64,000 nt of DNA from CAZCAC01 sp964496575 (GCA_964496575.1 CAZCAC010000041.1:1-64000), one strand, 5' to 3'. Shown: positions 26,197-34,639, counted from the first letter of the stretch. Notes: generated by a model not told the origin, from the letters alone. Numbers and translations are program-made.

Positions 26197-26297
26197 GTCG
26201 AGTCATCCTGAGGCGGACATCGTAGCACCGTCTTCGATTCGCCGAGGCCTGGACCGGAGATGGAGTCCCACCACCAGTCCGGGTCGGCCTGCCCCCC

Positions 26298-27890
26298 CTA
26301 ACGCGTCACCTCGCGCACCTCGAGCCTCGCCCCTTCCTCACCGACCGCCACGGGTAGCCCATCGAGGAGCGCACCTCCCGCCAGCACCTCGCTCGTCGCC
26401 TCGCCCCCATGGCGGTACCTCACCTCGTACGTCCCCTCGCCCTCCACCACGAACCACTCCGGAAACTGGTTGAGCCGCGCGTAGTCCGTGGGAATGCCGA
26501 AGTACTCCCGGTGCCGCGCGCGGTCGAAGACCAGCCGGCCCTTCCAGGGCCAGCGGGAGCGCAGGCCGAGGTACAGCACGCCGTCCTCCTCCACCGCCCC
26601 CAGGGAAAGATCCGCGCGCCACGGCTCCACGCGGCAGCCGCGGCTCTTCCACAACGCAACCAGGATCGCCGTCCGCGCGTAGTTCCCGTCCCCGTGCCAT
26701 CCGGCGACCACACCGTCGTCCTCCTGCTTCGCCAGGAGGTGCAGCGTCTCATGCTCGACCCACTCGAACGCGCGGTCCACCGGAATTCGGTTCAGGAGGT
26801 TCAGCCCGCTCTCGATCGAATCGGCGTAGCCGTCGGCAATGTCCCCCTCCCACGGATAGCCGGTGTGCTCGTGCACGTGCTCCAGCGCGAAGCGCACGGC
26901 CTCCCGGTAGGGCTCGTGGTCGTCCACCTCCGCCACGGTGAGGTAGGCGTTGTAGTCGTAGCCCCAGTTGTCGGTGAGCTCCTCGTTGAGCACGGTCCCC
27001 TTCACCGGATCGATCTTCATGTAGAACAATCCGTTCTCGTTGCGCCCCACCTCGAGCACGCGGTCGAGCAGCTCGTGCATCGGCGCCCGGTAGCGCTCGT
27101 GGCGCCCGGGATCGGTCTTCGCCGCCAGGTAGTAGACCTCCGACAGACCGCCGATCACCTCGCAACCGTGGTCGTCCAGCGAGAGCTGTGCCCCGCGTGT
27201 CGGCAGCTTCTCGAACAGGAAGTAGTCGCCGTAGCGGAACGCGATCTCGCGATACCGCTCCTCCCCGGTCCTCCAGTACAGCCTGGAGAGAATCTGCATC
27301 AGCTCCCCCCCCACCTCGTGATCGGCGGCCGGCAGCACCCCGACCGGCGTCTCCACGGAGGCGTGGTCGAGGATCGAATCGACCAGGGCGATCATCCGCT
27401 CGCTCCAGGGGCTCGGCCCCAGCCACTCGGTCAACGGCATCAGCCCGTCCTTGACGTACTCCGAGCTGTCGAAGATGGAACGCACGAGATCCGGCTCCTC
27501 GAACCGCCACCCCTGCTTCGAGAAGGAGTAGTCGTCCACCAGCGCGTCGATCCGACTGGTCAGCCGCGTCTCCGTCCGCAGCATCTCCCGCATCCGCCCC
27601 TCGAACAGCGAACGATCGGTCAGCGAGGCGGTCAGCACCATGAACGCGTAGTTGTCCGCCGCCGAGTCCTTGCCGTTCCAGTAGTCGCGGCTGCGATTCA
27701 GATTGCGGGGGATCAGCCCGGTCACCGGATCGGCGTGCGCCAGCCAGCCGCGCACGTAGTCTCGGCAGTGGACGAGGCACTTCCGGGCGAGCTCGCCGTC
27801 GCGTTCGGTCCGTTTCCAGATGGACGGCTCCTGTCCGGCGGCGGTACCGATCGAAGCGGAGAAAACCAGGGTGAGGAAGAGGAGTCTCAT
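26298..27890 (-). CDS. Secreted alpha/alpha-toroid protein, probable glycan-active enzyme
   Basis: 530 residues from ATG 27890, signal peptide ending near GTAAGQ. Residues about 25-430 are helical with repeated aromatic and acidic turns ('DYVRGWLAHADPVTGLIPRN', 'KDSAADNYAFMVL', 'DHEVGGELMQILSRLYWRTGEERY', 'NWGYDYNAYLTVAE', 'YPWEGDIADGYADSIESG'), typical of six-hairpin (alpha/alpha) glycosidases and lyases. A C-terminal beta segment of about 90 residues follows. I cannot name a CAZy family. The open frame continues far upstream in antisense to trpF/trpB; that part is not coding. Confidence 0.65.
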   Translation of the reverse strand: MRLLFLTLVFSASIGTAAGQEPSIWKRTERDGELARKCLVHCRDYVRGWLAHADPVTGLIPRNLNRSRDYWNGKDSAADNYAFMVLTASLTDRSLFEGRMREMLRTETRLTSRIDALVDDYSFSKQGWRFEEPDLVRSIFDSSEYVKDGLMPLTEWLGPSPWSERMIALVDSILDHASVETPVGVLPAADHEVGGELMQILSRLYWRTGEERYREIAFRYGDYFLFEKLPTRGAQLSLDDHGCEVIGGLSEVYYLAAKTDPGRHERYRAPMHELLDRVLEVGRNENGLFYMKIDPVKGTVLNEELTDNWGYDYNAYLTVAEVDDHEPYREAVRFALEHVHEHTGYPWEGDIADGYADSIESGLNLLNRIPVDRAFEWVEHETLHLLAKQEDDGVVAGWHGDGNYARTAILVALWKSRGCRVEPWRADLSLGAVEEDGVLYLGLRSRWPWKGRLVFDRARHREYFGIPTDYARLNQFPEWFVVEGEGTYEVRYRHGGEATSEVLAGGALLDGLPVAVGEEGARLEVREVTR

Positions 27891-28050
27891 CGTGTTCGTT
27901 CTCGTCAGGAGCGGCTCGGTCGGGGCAGCCTCCCATCCTAGCCCTCGCCCGGATCGGAATCTCACCGAGGCCCGCCAGGGAAGTGGAGCTCCGAGGCTCG
28001 ACGGCGGGGCCCTTCGGGTAACATTCGCGCCCGCCCCGGTGCGCACCCGA

Positions 28051-28701
28051 ATGGCCTCGACCAGCGACATCCACCTACCCGAGATCAAGGTCTGCGGGCT
28101 GACCCGGGCGGAGGACGTCGCGGTCGCGCTCGAAGCGGGAGCCGAGGCGCTGGGCTTCGTCTTCCACCCCCCCTCCCCTCGCTCGATCGAGCCGGCCACC
28201 GCGGCCGAGCTGGTCGCCGGCCTCCCCCCGGAGATCCTCACCGTCGCCGTCGTGGTCGACATCGAGCCCCCGGCCGCCGCCGAGCTCCTCGAGACCACCT
28301 CGCTGCGCGCCCTCCAGCTCTGCGGCCCGCAGGATCCGGCGGACTGGCGTGACTTCCAGTGCCCCCTCCTCCGCCGCCTCGGCGTCGAGGCCGCCGCCGT
28401 CCAGGAGCTGGGAAAGTGGGCCTCCACGGCCGCGGGTTTCGTCCTCGACCACCCCGCCAGCGCCGGCGGGAGCGGACAACGAGTAGATCCCGAGATCGCG
28501 GCCGACCTCGCCCGGCGCGCCCCCTGCCTGCTGGCCGGCGGGCTCGACCCCGAGAACGTCGCCGCCGCCATCCGCGCCGTGCGCCCCCGCGGCGTCGACG
28601 CCTCCTCCCGACTCGAATCCAGCCCCGGCCAGAAGGACCCGACCCGGGTCCGCGACTTCGTCCGGGGCGCTCTCTCGACCTTCCAGGAGCTCAACCGATG
28701 A
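28051..28701 (+). CDS. trpF: Phosphoribosylanthranilate isomerase
   Basis: 216 residues from ATG 28051; no clear ribosome site, and GTG 28039 is possible. TIM barrel: 'IKVCGLTRAEDV' (catalytic Cys), 'GFVFHPPSPRSI', 'LQLCG', 'LLAGGLDPENV', and 'GVDASSRLE' with the second catalytic Asp. It makes CdRP from PRA. The typical 'S-G-V-E' before the last helix reads 'S-S-R-L-E'. First gene of the second trp block, ATGA overlap with trpB. Confidence 0.92.
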   Translation: MASTSDIHLPEIKVCGLTRAEDVAVALEAGAEALGFVFHPPSPRSIEPATAAELVAGLPPEILTVAVVVDIEPPAAAELLETTSLRALQLCGPQDPADWRDFQCPLLRRLGVEAAAVQELGKWASTAAGFVLDHPASAGGSGQRVDPEIAADLARRAPCLLAGGLDPENVAAAIRAVRPRGVDASSRLESSPGQKDPTRVRDFVRGALSTFQELNR

Positions 28702-29885
28702 CCCACTCGACCTTCGCGGCGCCGACCCGCTTCGGCGAGTACGGGGGCGCCTTCGCGCCCGAGACGCTGATGGCCTCGCTCCTGGAGCTGGAAGCGGCGT
28801 GGCTCGAAGCGAGCGACGACGACGCCTTCCGCGACGAGCTCGGCGGCCTCCTCGCGAACTACGCCGGCCGCCCCACCCCGCTCACCTTCGCCCGGCGCCT
28901 CTCCGAGGAGCTCGGCCTCGAGGTCTGGCTCAAGCGCGAGGACCTGCTCCACACCGGCGCGCACAAACTGAACAACTCCCTCGGCCAGGCGCTGCTCGCC
29001 AAGCGCATGGGCAAGACGCGCATCCTCGCCGAGACCGGCGCGGGGCAGCACGGCGTCGCCACCGCCACCGTGTGCGCGCTGCTCGGACTCGAGTGCGTCG
29101 TCTACATGGGCAAGGTCGACGCCGAGCGCCAGCGCCCGAACCTCCTGCGCATGGAGCTGCTCGGCGCGCGCGTCGAGATCGTCGAGCAGGGGCAAGCGAC
29201 GCTCAAGGACGCGATCAACGAAGCGCTCCGCGCCTGGGTCAGCGATCCGACGGCCCACTACCTCCTCGGCTCCGCGCTGGGGCCCCACCCCTTCCCCGGC
29301 ATCGTAGCCGACTTCCAGTCGGTGATCGGCCGGGAAGCGCGGGAGCAGTGGCAGACCCTCGCCGGCGGTCTCCCCGAGGCGGTCATCGCGTGCGTCGGAG
29401 GCGGCAGCAACGCGATCGGGATCTTCCGCGGCTTCGTCGAGAACGAAGCGATCGAGCTGATCGGCGTCGAGGCGGGTGGGCGCGGCATCGAGACCGGTGA
29501 GCACGCCGCCCGCTTCGAGGGCGGCGCACCCGGAGTCCTCCACGGCTGCTACACGTGGCTCCTGCAGGACGAGGACGGGCTGATCCTCCCCACCCACAGC
29601 GTCAGCGCCGGCCTCGACTACGCCGCGATCGGCCCCGAGCACGCCGAGCTCCAGGAGCTGGGGCGGGCGAAGTACGTCTCCTGCACCGACGACGAAGCGC
29701 TGCGCGCGTTCGAGGCGCTCTCCCTGCTCGAGGGCATCCTCCCCGCGCTGGAGAGCAGTCACGCGCTGGGCTGGATCATGGAGCAGCGCCAGGAGCTCGC
29801 CGGCCGGCGCGTGCTGGTCAACCTCTCGGGACGCGGCGACAAGGACCTCGACACCGTGGCCGGGCGGCGGGAGGTGAAGCGATGA
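28698..29885 (+). CDS. trpB: Tryptophan synthase beta chain
   Basis: 395 residues. PLP enzyme that condenses indole with serine. PLP lysine in 'HTGAHKLNNSLGQ', 'AETGAGQHGVATA' (catalytic Glu), phosphate loop 'GGGSNAIG', and 'NLSGRGDKDLDT' at the end. A standard TrpB1. Overlaps trpF and trpA by ATGA. Confidence 0.97.
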   Translation: MTHSTFAAPTRFGEYGGAFAPETLMASLLELEAAWLEASDDDAFRDELGGLLANYAGRPTPLTFARRLSEELGLEVWLKREDLLHTGAHKLNNSLGQALLAKRMGKTRILAETGAGQHGVATATVCALLGLECVVYMGKVDAERQRPNLLRMELLGARVEIVEQGQATLKDAINEALRAWVSDPTAHYLLGSALGPHPFPGIVADFQSVIGREAREQWQTLAGGLPEAVIACVGGGSNAIGIFRGFVENEAIELIGVEAGGRGIETGEHAARFEGGAPGVLHGCYTWLLQDEDGLILPTHSVSAGLDYAAIGPEHAELQELGRAKYVSCTDDEALRAFEALSLLEGILPALESSHALGWIMEQRQELAGRRVLVNLSGRGDKDLDTVAGRREVKR

Positions 29886-30703
29886 GCACGAATCGACTGG
29901 AGAAGCGCCTCGCCGAGCTGCGCGCCGAAGGGAAGGCCGGCCTCGCGCCGTACGTCACCGCCGGCGACGGCGGCCTCGAGACCACCCTCGCCGTCTTGCG
30001 CGCGATCGACGCCTGCGGCGCCTCGTGCGTTGAGCTCGGCGTACCGTTCACCGATCCGATCGCGGACGGGCCCGTCCTGCAGGCCGCGGCCCACCGAGCG
30101 CTCGAGGCGGGCACGACGCTGCGCGGGATCTTCCAGCTGGTCGCCGATCTGCGGAAGACGGGCAGCGAGCTGCCGGTCGCGCTCTTCTCCTACGCCAACC
30201 CGCTGGTACGCCTGGGCTGGAAGGACGCGGCAAGACTGTCCGCCGAGGCGGGCGTCGACGCCTGGCTGATCCCCGACCTGATCCCCGAAGAGGCGGAAGA
30301 GATGCGCGGCGCCGCGATCGAGCACGGTCTCGCCCCGATCTTCTTCGTCGCGCCGACCAGCTCCCCCGAGCGGATCGCCGCCGCCGCGGAGGCGAGCCGC
30401 GGGTTCCTCTACGTCATCGGGCGCGTCGGCGTCACCGGGAACCGGACCGAGCTCGACGGATCGACGCTCGAGTTCCTCGGAAGAGTGCGCGAGGCGTGCG
30501 ACCTGCCGCTCGCGGTCGGCTTCGGACTGTCCACCCCCACCCAGGTCGCCGCGGTGACCCGGCACGCCGACCTGGCGATCGTCGGCAGCGCCTTCGTGCA
30601 GCGCATTCACGAGACCTGGCAGAGGGCGGGCCACTTCACCGGCGCCGCCGCGGAGGAAGCGATCGTCTACCTGAACGAGCTCAGCACCGGACTGCAACGA
30701 TGA
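29882..30703 (+). CDS. trpA: Tryptophan synthase alpha chain
   Basis: 273 residues. It splits indole-3-glycerol phosphate and channels indole to TrpB. Catalytic Glu in 'CVELGVPFTDPIADGPVLQ', Asp in 'LIPDLIPEEA', loop 'IGRVGVTGNR', phosphate site 'VGFGLSTPTQV' and 'VGSAFV'. Overlaps trpB and the following small gene by ATGA. Confidence 0.96.
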   Translation: MSTNRLEKRLAELRAEGKAGLAPYVTAGDGGLETTLAVLRAIDACGASCVELGVPFTDPIADGPVLQAAAHRALEAGTTLRGIFQLVADLRKTGSELPVALFSYANPLVRLGWKDAARLSAEAGVDAWLIPDLIPEEAEEMRGAAIEHGLAPIFFVAPTSSPERIAAAAEASRGFLYVIGRVGVTGNRTELDGSTLEFLGRVREACDLPLAVGFGLSTPTQVAAVTRHADLAIVGSAFVQRIHETWQRAGHFTGAAAEEAIVYLNELSTGLQR

Positions 30704-30924
30704 ACTTCACCCTGAGACACCAGCTCACCCACCTCGATCGCACGATCGTGGAACTGCTCAATGAACGCGCCCGGCTGTGCGAACAGCTGGAGCCGGTCCA
30801 GGTCCAGCGGGAGGCGTGCGTCGACGACCTCCTGCGCCGCAGCCAGGGACCCTTCCCCGCGGACGCCTTGCGCGAGACCTTCGAGGCGATCGACCGCGGC
30901 TGCGGGGCGGGAGAGGCGCGATGA
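30700..30924 (+). CDS. Stand-alone degenerate AroQ-type chorismate mutase domain
   Basis: 74 residues, ATGA-coupled on both sides (trpA before, DAHP synthase after). The sequence matches AroQ helix 1 and 3: 'LRHQLTHLDRTIVELLNERARL' and 'GPFPADALRETFEAIDRG'. The middle is about ten residues shorter than usual: the loop with the catalytic Lys (GKxK) and the DxxRE segment has collapsed to 'EPVQVQREACVDDLL'. The first two Arg positions are kept, the Lys is not. In many bacteria this domain is fused to DAHP synthase as an allosteric sensor of chorismate/prephenate. Here it is a separate subunit, and I infer regulation rather than catalysis. Confidence 0.7.
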   Translation: MNFTLRHQLTHLDRTIVELLNERARLCEQLEPVQVQREACVDDLLRRSQGPFPADALRETFEAIDRGCGAGEAR

Positions 30925-31979
30925 TCCTCCGCTTGCGGAGCGACCAGGGTCCCGAGGCGGTGCAGGCGCTGCGCGCGCGGATCGAGAGTCGCGGGCTGCG
31001 TACGCACCTCTCCCCCGACCGCGAGCGTCCGACGCTGGCGATCGTCGACAAGGTCCCCGAGGTCTTCGGCGAGGAGCTGGAAGCACTCCCCGAGGTCGCG
31101 CGCGTCTTCCGCAGCAAGCACGCGTGGAAGCTGGTCGACCGCGCCTTCCGCGAGGTCGACACGGTGGTCGACATCGGCGGCGTGCCGGTCGGCGGCGAGA
31201 ACGTCGCGGTGATCGCCGGGCCGTGCAGCGTCGAGGATCCCGAGCAGATGCAGATCTCCGCTCAGTGCGTCGCCGAGTCGGGGGCGCACATCCTGCGCGG
31301 CGGGGCGTTCAAGCCGCGGACCAGCCCATACTCCTTCCAGGGACTGGGCGTCGAGGGGCTGCGGCAACTGAAGGACGCCGGCGAGCACTACGGCGTGCCG
31401 GTGGTCTCCGAGATCATGGACGCCGCCGACCTGCCCGCGTTCCTCGACCACGACATCGACTGCCTGCAGGTCGGGGCGCGGAACGTGCAGAACTTCCGGC
31501 TGCTCAAGGCGATCGCCGAGGCGAACCGGCCGGTGCTGCTCAAGCGAGGACTTTCCTCGACGATCGACGAGTGGCTCTTCTCGGCGGAGTACCTCGCCGC
31601 GGGCGGCTGCTCGAAGATCATCCTCTGCGAGCGCGGCATCCGCACCTTCGAAACGGCGACGCGCAACACGCTCGACCTGACCGTGCTGCCGCTGCTCGCG
31701 GAGTGGACGCACCTGCCGGTGATCGTCGACCCCTCGCACGCCGGCGGGATCGCGAGCCTGGTGATGCCGCTCTCGCGCGCGGCGATCGCCGCGGGCGGCT
31801 CGGGGGTCGCGGTGGAGGTTCACCCGCGACCGGAGGTGGCTCGTAGCGACGGCCCGCAGGCGCTCCTGCCCGGCGAGCTGGCGCTGCTGGTGGCGCAGGT
31901 GCGCATCCAGGCGGCGGTGACCGAGCGACGGCTGGCTCCGCCGCGGATGAAGGACTCGGGGAACGGGGCCGCGAGGTGA
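30921..31979 (+). CDS. aroF: 3-deoxy-D-arabino-heptulosonate-7-phosphate (DAHP) synthase, type I-beta
   Basis: 352 residues. It condenses PEP with erythrose-4-phosphate, the entry to the shikimate pathway. Residues 1-70 are a ferredoxin-like regulatory domain as in the Thermotoga-type enzymes. The barrel has 'IAGPCSVEDPEQM', 'RGGAFKPRTSPYSFQG', 'QVGARNVQNFRLL', 'LLKRGLSSTIDEW' and 'VDPSHAGG', with the metal Cys, His, Glu and Asp present. The ATGA overlaps with the chorismate-mutase-like gene and the GTGA overlap with the next gene mean one operon trpFBA-cm-aroF-redoxin. Confidence 0.95.
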   Translation: MILRLRSDQGPEAVQALRARIESRGLRTHLSPDRERPTLAIVDKVPEVFGEELEALPEVARVFRSKHAWKLVDRAFREVDTVVDIGGVPVGGENVAVIAGPCSVEDPEQMQISAQCVAESGAHILRGGAFKPRTSPYSFQGLGVEGLRQLKDAGEHYGVPVVSEIMDAADLPAFLDHDIDCLQVGARNVQNFRLLKAIAEANRPVLLKRGLSSTIDEWLFSAEYLAAGGCSKIILCERGIRTFETATRNTLDLTVLPLLAEWTHLPVIVDPSHAGGIASLVMPLSRAAIAAGGSGVAVEVHPRPEVARSDGPQALLPGELALLVAQVRIQAAVTERRLAPPRMKDSGNGAAR

Positions 31980-33201
31980 CCGGGCCGTCACGATTCCGAT
32001 CGCTGGTCGAGGGTCTGTGCGTGCTCGCCCTCGTTGCCGCGTTCGCTCCAGAGGTCTCCGGCCAGGGCGCGATCATCACTCGCGCCGACGTGGAGTCCCG
32101 CCCCGGGACTCCGGCGCCCGAACTCGCGCTGCCCGTCGTCGGGGCGGTACCCTCCAGCTGTCCGAGGCGTGGAACGAGAGCTACGCGTTGCTGGTCTTCG
32201 TCCGCGGCATGTGGTGACCGTGGTGCGTTCAGCAGCTCGTGGAGCTGGAGAGCTCGGAGATCCTCGGCGGTCCGAAGGGGCGGGTCCGTCGGATCGCGAT
32301 CCTCGGCGAGGACAAGGAGAACACCGGAGGTACCGACGTGGTCTCGCGCTCGAGGTTCAGCGGGGCGGTCTGCCTCGATCCCGATCGGCGCCTCAACAAG
32401 AGCCTCGGCCTGACCGTCGGCGGCGTGGTGCTCATCGATCCAGAGGGCGTCGTGCGCTGGGTCAAGCCCGGGACCCGGTACAAGCGGCCGCGGCTCGTGC
32501 TGGTCGAACACGCTGTTCGGGCGATCCTCGCGCGGGATGCCGAGGAGGGTCTCGTGGACGAGCTGCTCGAGGAGCTCGACTCGACCAGCGCGGGGAAGCG
32601 ACGCAAGGCCGTCCAGGCGCTCGGTGAACTCGAGGCGGTGGAAGCCCGCGAACGGCTGGAGCGAGCGTTGCTCGAGGACCGCGCTCCCGGGGTTCGCACC
32701 GAGGCAGCGCGAGCGCTCCGCTGGTTGCGGGACGAACGGAGCCTGCCGGCGCTGGGCCGTGCGGCCATCGAGCAGAAACGCGAGGTGCGCCTCGCCGCGG
32801 CCGAGGTGCTGGTGGAGTTCGGCAACGACTTCGACCTCACACCGGGGCGGATCTTCCGTCACGAGTACACTCACGCCTCGCGTGAACCGCTCGAGGCGGC
32901 GGCGGCGACCCTCCTCCCGTCCGCGCTCTGGCTCGTCGATCATCACCGGATCGAGGAGCGCCGGCTCGGCGCCCGCCTCCTGTGGCGAATCGGCGCCGAG
33001 GAAGGCAAGGAGCGATTGCTCGAGCTGACCGGTGAGCGCGACGAGAAGCTCCGCTACGCCGCCCTCGGTGGCCTCGAGCGCTGGCGCGACGAGGAAGACG
33101 TCCGGGTGATCGCCGGGCAGCTGGTGGAGGACTCCTCCGAGCGCATCGGTGCGATGGCCAGGCTGATCCTCGAAGGGCCGGTGGGCAAGGTCCGAGAGTG
33201 A
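31976..33201 (+). CDS. Putative selenoprotein: secreted redoxin (UxxC) with HEAT repeats, one apparent frameshift
   Basis: GTG 31976 overlaps the DAHP synthase stop. A signal peptide (ends near VSGQG) and 'GTPAPELALPVVG' begin a redoxin/AhpC-type thioredoxin fold. The frame then shifts at GGGG 32141-32144: one added G restores '...VVGGGTLQLSEAW'. The restored frame reads 'LLVFVRGMW', TGA (32215-32217), 'PWCVQQLVELE'. In this family the motif is RGxWCPxC, so the TGA stands exactly at the first redox Cys. The same frame stays open for a further 328 codons: the rest of the thioredoxin fold ('AVCLDPDRRLNKSLGLTVGGVVLIDPEG') and then several HEAT-like repeats ('RRKAVQALGELEAVEARERLERALL'). With Sec read through and the indel repaired the protein has about 408 residues, Sec81 and Cys84. 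If UGA is only a stop, the gene is dead. Role: extracytoplasmic thiol or peroxide chemistry. Confidence 0.65.
32215..32247 (+). promoter_or_regulatory. UGA codon and SECIS-like hairpin
   Basis: After the in-frame TGA (32215-32217) comes a perfect 6-bp stem, CAGCTC (32233-32238) with GAGCTG (32242-32247), and a 3-nt loop GTG. The loop begins 21 nt after the UGA and has G as its first base; this fits the general bacterial SECIS rules (small apical loop with a G in the first two positions, about 16-37 nt from UGA). An overlapping alternative stem (32242-32246/32251-32255, loop starting with G) would also satisfy them. Confidence 0.5.
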
Positions 33202-33281
33202 CGCGGCGATACGAGACGCCCCGGTCTGGTGAAGCGAACGACGAAAGGGCCCGAGCCATACCGTGAGATACTCGTGCTCGA

Positions 33282-34622
33282 CTACTCGATCTCGAGGTGA
33301 TCCTGGTAATCCCAGGACGCCAGCTTGGCCAGCGCTGCTCGTGCTCCATTCAAGAACAGATCGACCGTTTCGTCATCGGTCATGTCGTAGTCCAGCACCT
33401 CGACGCCCCGCCCGCTGGTCACGATGTTGCTGATTCGAACGATGCGATCGTTGTCCTTGCGGTTGTCGAGGTCGGCCCACTGGCGATCGATCAGCCCCAC
33501 CGCGAGCGCCTTGGCGAAGCTCGAGAGGGTGTTGATCTCCGCCCGAGCCGGCGTCTCCTCGCCCTGCTTCGTCTCGTCGATCAGGAGGCCGATGGTGGGG
33601 CAGACGGCCTCATCGGCGTCCCTCTCGTCGAACACGTCGAGCGGCAGGTTGGCGACCAGCACGCCGTCGACGAAGAGAGCCTCCTTCGGCGCTGTGTCGC
33701 GGACGATGGGCGGAGCCTGGAGCTGCTCCAGCCGGATCGGGCTGAACACCATGGGCAGGGCGATCGAGGCCCGCACCAGCTGCGGAATGGACCACGACCG
33801 GGCGTCCGCTCCGTACCACCCGGAATCGCGCGGTAGGACCGCTTTCCGGGAGTTGACGACGTCGAAGGCGATGACCTGGAGCTCGGCCATCAGCTCTTCA
33901 TCGGGCACCCGGGTGGCCACCGGATCGTACTGTTCGTGGAGCCTGGCCACATCGTCGGCCCACCGCCGGTTCAACTCCTCCAGTGAGAACTCCGTGGTGC
34001 CACAGTGCTCCCGGCACACTCCGGCGAAGTAGGTGCCGAAGTCCGCACCGGGATTGATGGCCAGGTCTCGCTGGAGCTCCGGTAGCTTGCGAATCCCCCG
34101 CAGGAAGTGGAGCGCGTATTGGAGGTAGAACAGGAGGCCACTCCTCCGCCTCGTCTGCTTCAGCTTCTCCATCAGGAAGCGAGCGTGCTTGCCTCCGTCG
34201 AAGATCGCCTCCATCTCGAACGCGGCGAGCGCCCTGACCAGCCGATCCGCCTTCGCTCGACAGAACGAGTGATCACACAGGATCAGCGCCGCCGCGACCA
34301 TGGCCCCGGCGCTGGTTCCGGCCACCTTGCGCCAGCGAATGCCGAGCCGCTCCATCGCGAAGATGGCCCCGACGAGCGCGACTCCCTTGGCCCCGCCTCC
34401 CTCGAGTACCAGGTCCACGAAGGCGATCTCGCTGCCGTCCTCCTTGTGCCGGAAGTGCAGACGGGAGACATCGCGCAGCGAGAACTCGGGGTGCCCCACC
34501 AGGAACTCGTCGACCAGGCGGCTCGCTTCCGAATGGCAGCTGTCGGCGAGCGCATCGAGGTCTCGAGGCGGTCTGGTGGATCCGCCCTTGCTGCCGGTGC
34601 CGTGTCTCTTCTGAATGGCCAT
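33282..34622 (-). CDS. Patatin-like phospholipase
   Basis: 446 residues. Patatin core: oxyanion loop 'LVLEGGGAKGVALVGAI' (75-80), nucleophile elbow GTSAGA (Ser104), and the dyad Asp in 'ALFVDGVLV' (about 320). An N-terminal leader of about 60 residues is basic and then helical. No signal peptide, so it acts on membranes from inside. Patatins of this kind hydrolyse phospholipid acyl chains; some (CapV) are effectors switched on by cyclic nucleotides, but no nucleotide cyclase is present here. It starts 17 nt after the Nudix gene, so the two form an operon, divergent from the RCK/RyR gene. Confidence 0.85.
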   Translation of the reverse strand: MAIQKRHGTGSKGGSTRPPRDLDALADSCHSEASRLVDEFLVGHPEFSLRDVSRLHFRHKEDGSEIAFVDLVLEGGGAKGVALVGAIFAMERLGIRWRKVAGTSAGAMVAAALILCDHSFCRAKADRLVRALAAFEMEAIFDGGKHARFLMEKLKQTRRRSGLLFYLQYALHFLRGIRKLPELQRDLAINPGADFGTYFAGVCREHCGTTEFSLEELNRRWADDVARLHEQYDPVATRVPDEELMAELQVIAFDVVNSRKAVLPRDSGWYGADARSWSIPQLVRASIALPMVFSPIRLEQLQAPPIVRDTAPKEALFVDGVLVANLPLDVFDERDADEAVCPTIGLLIDETKQGEETPARAEINTLSSFAKALAVGLIDRQWADLDNRKDNDRIVRISNIVTSGRGVEVLDYDMTDDETVDLFLNGARAALAKLASWDYQDHLEIE

Positions 34623-34639
34623 CGGGCTGGAAGGTGGTC

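Noticed and set aside
27891..29762. Open minus-strand frame running on from the toroid gene for another 624 codons
   Set aside because: It is antisense to trpF and trpB, has no family-like sequence and reflects high GC; the real start is the signal peptide at 27890.
32215..32217. UGA as a sense codon throughout the genome
   Set aside because: Many intact genes in the window (trpE, trpG, trpC-type neighbours, pepD region) end in TGA at the family-expected length, so UGA is a normal stop.
33282..34622. CapV-type CBASS effector
   Set aside because: The patatin motifs are present but no cyclase, Cap2/Cap3 or other CBASS gene is near, so the specific label is not supported.
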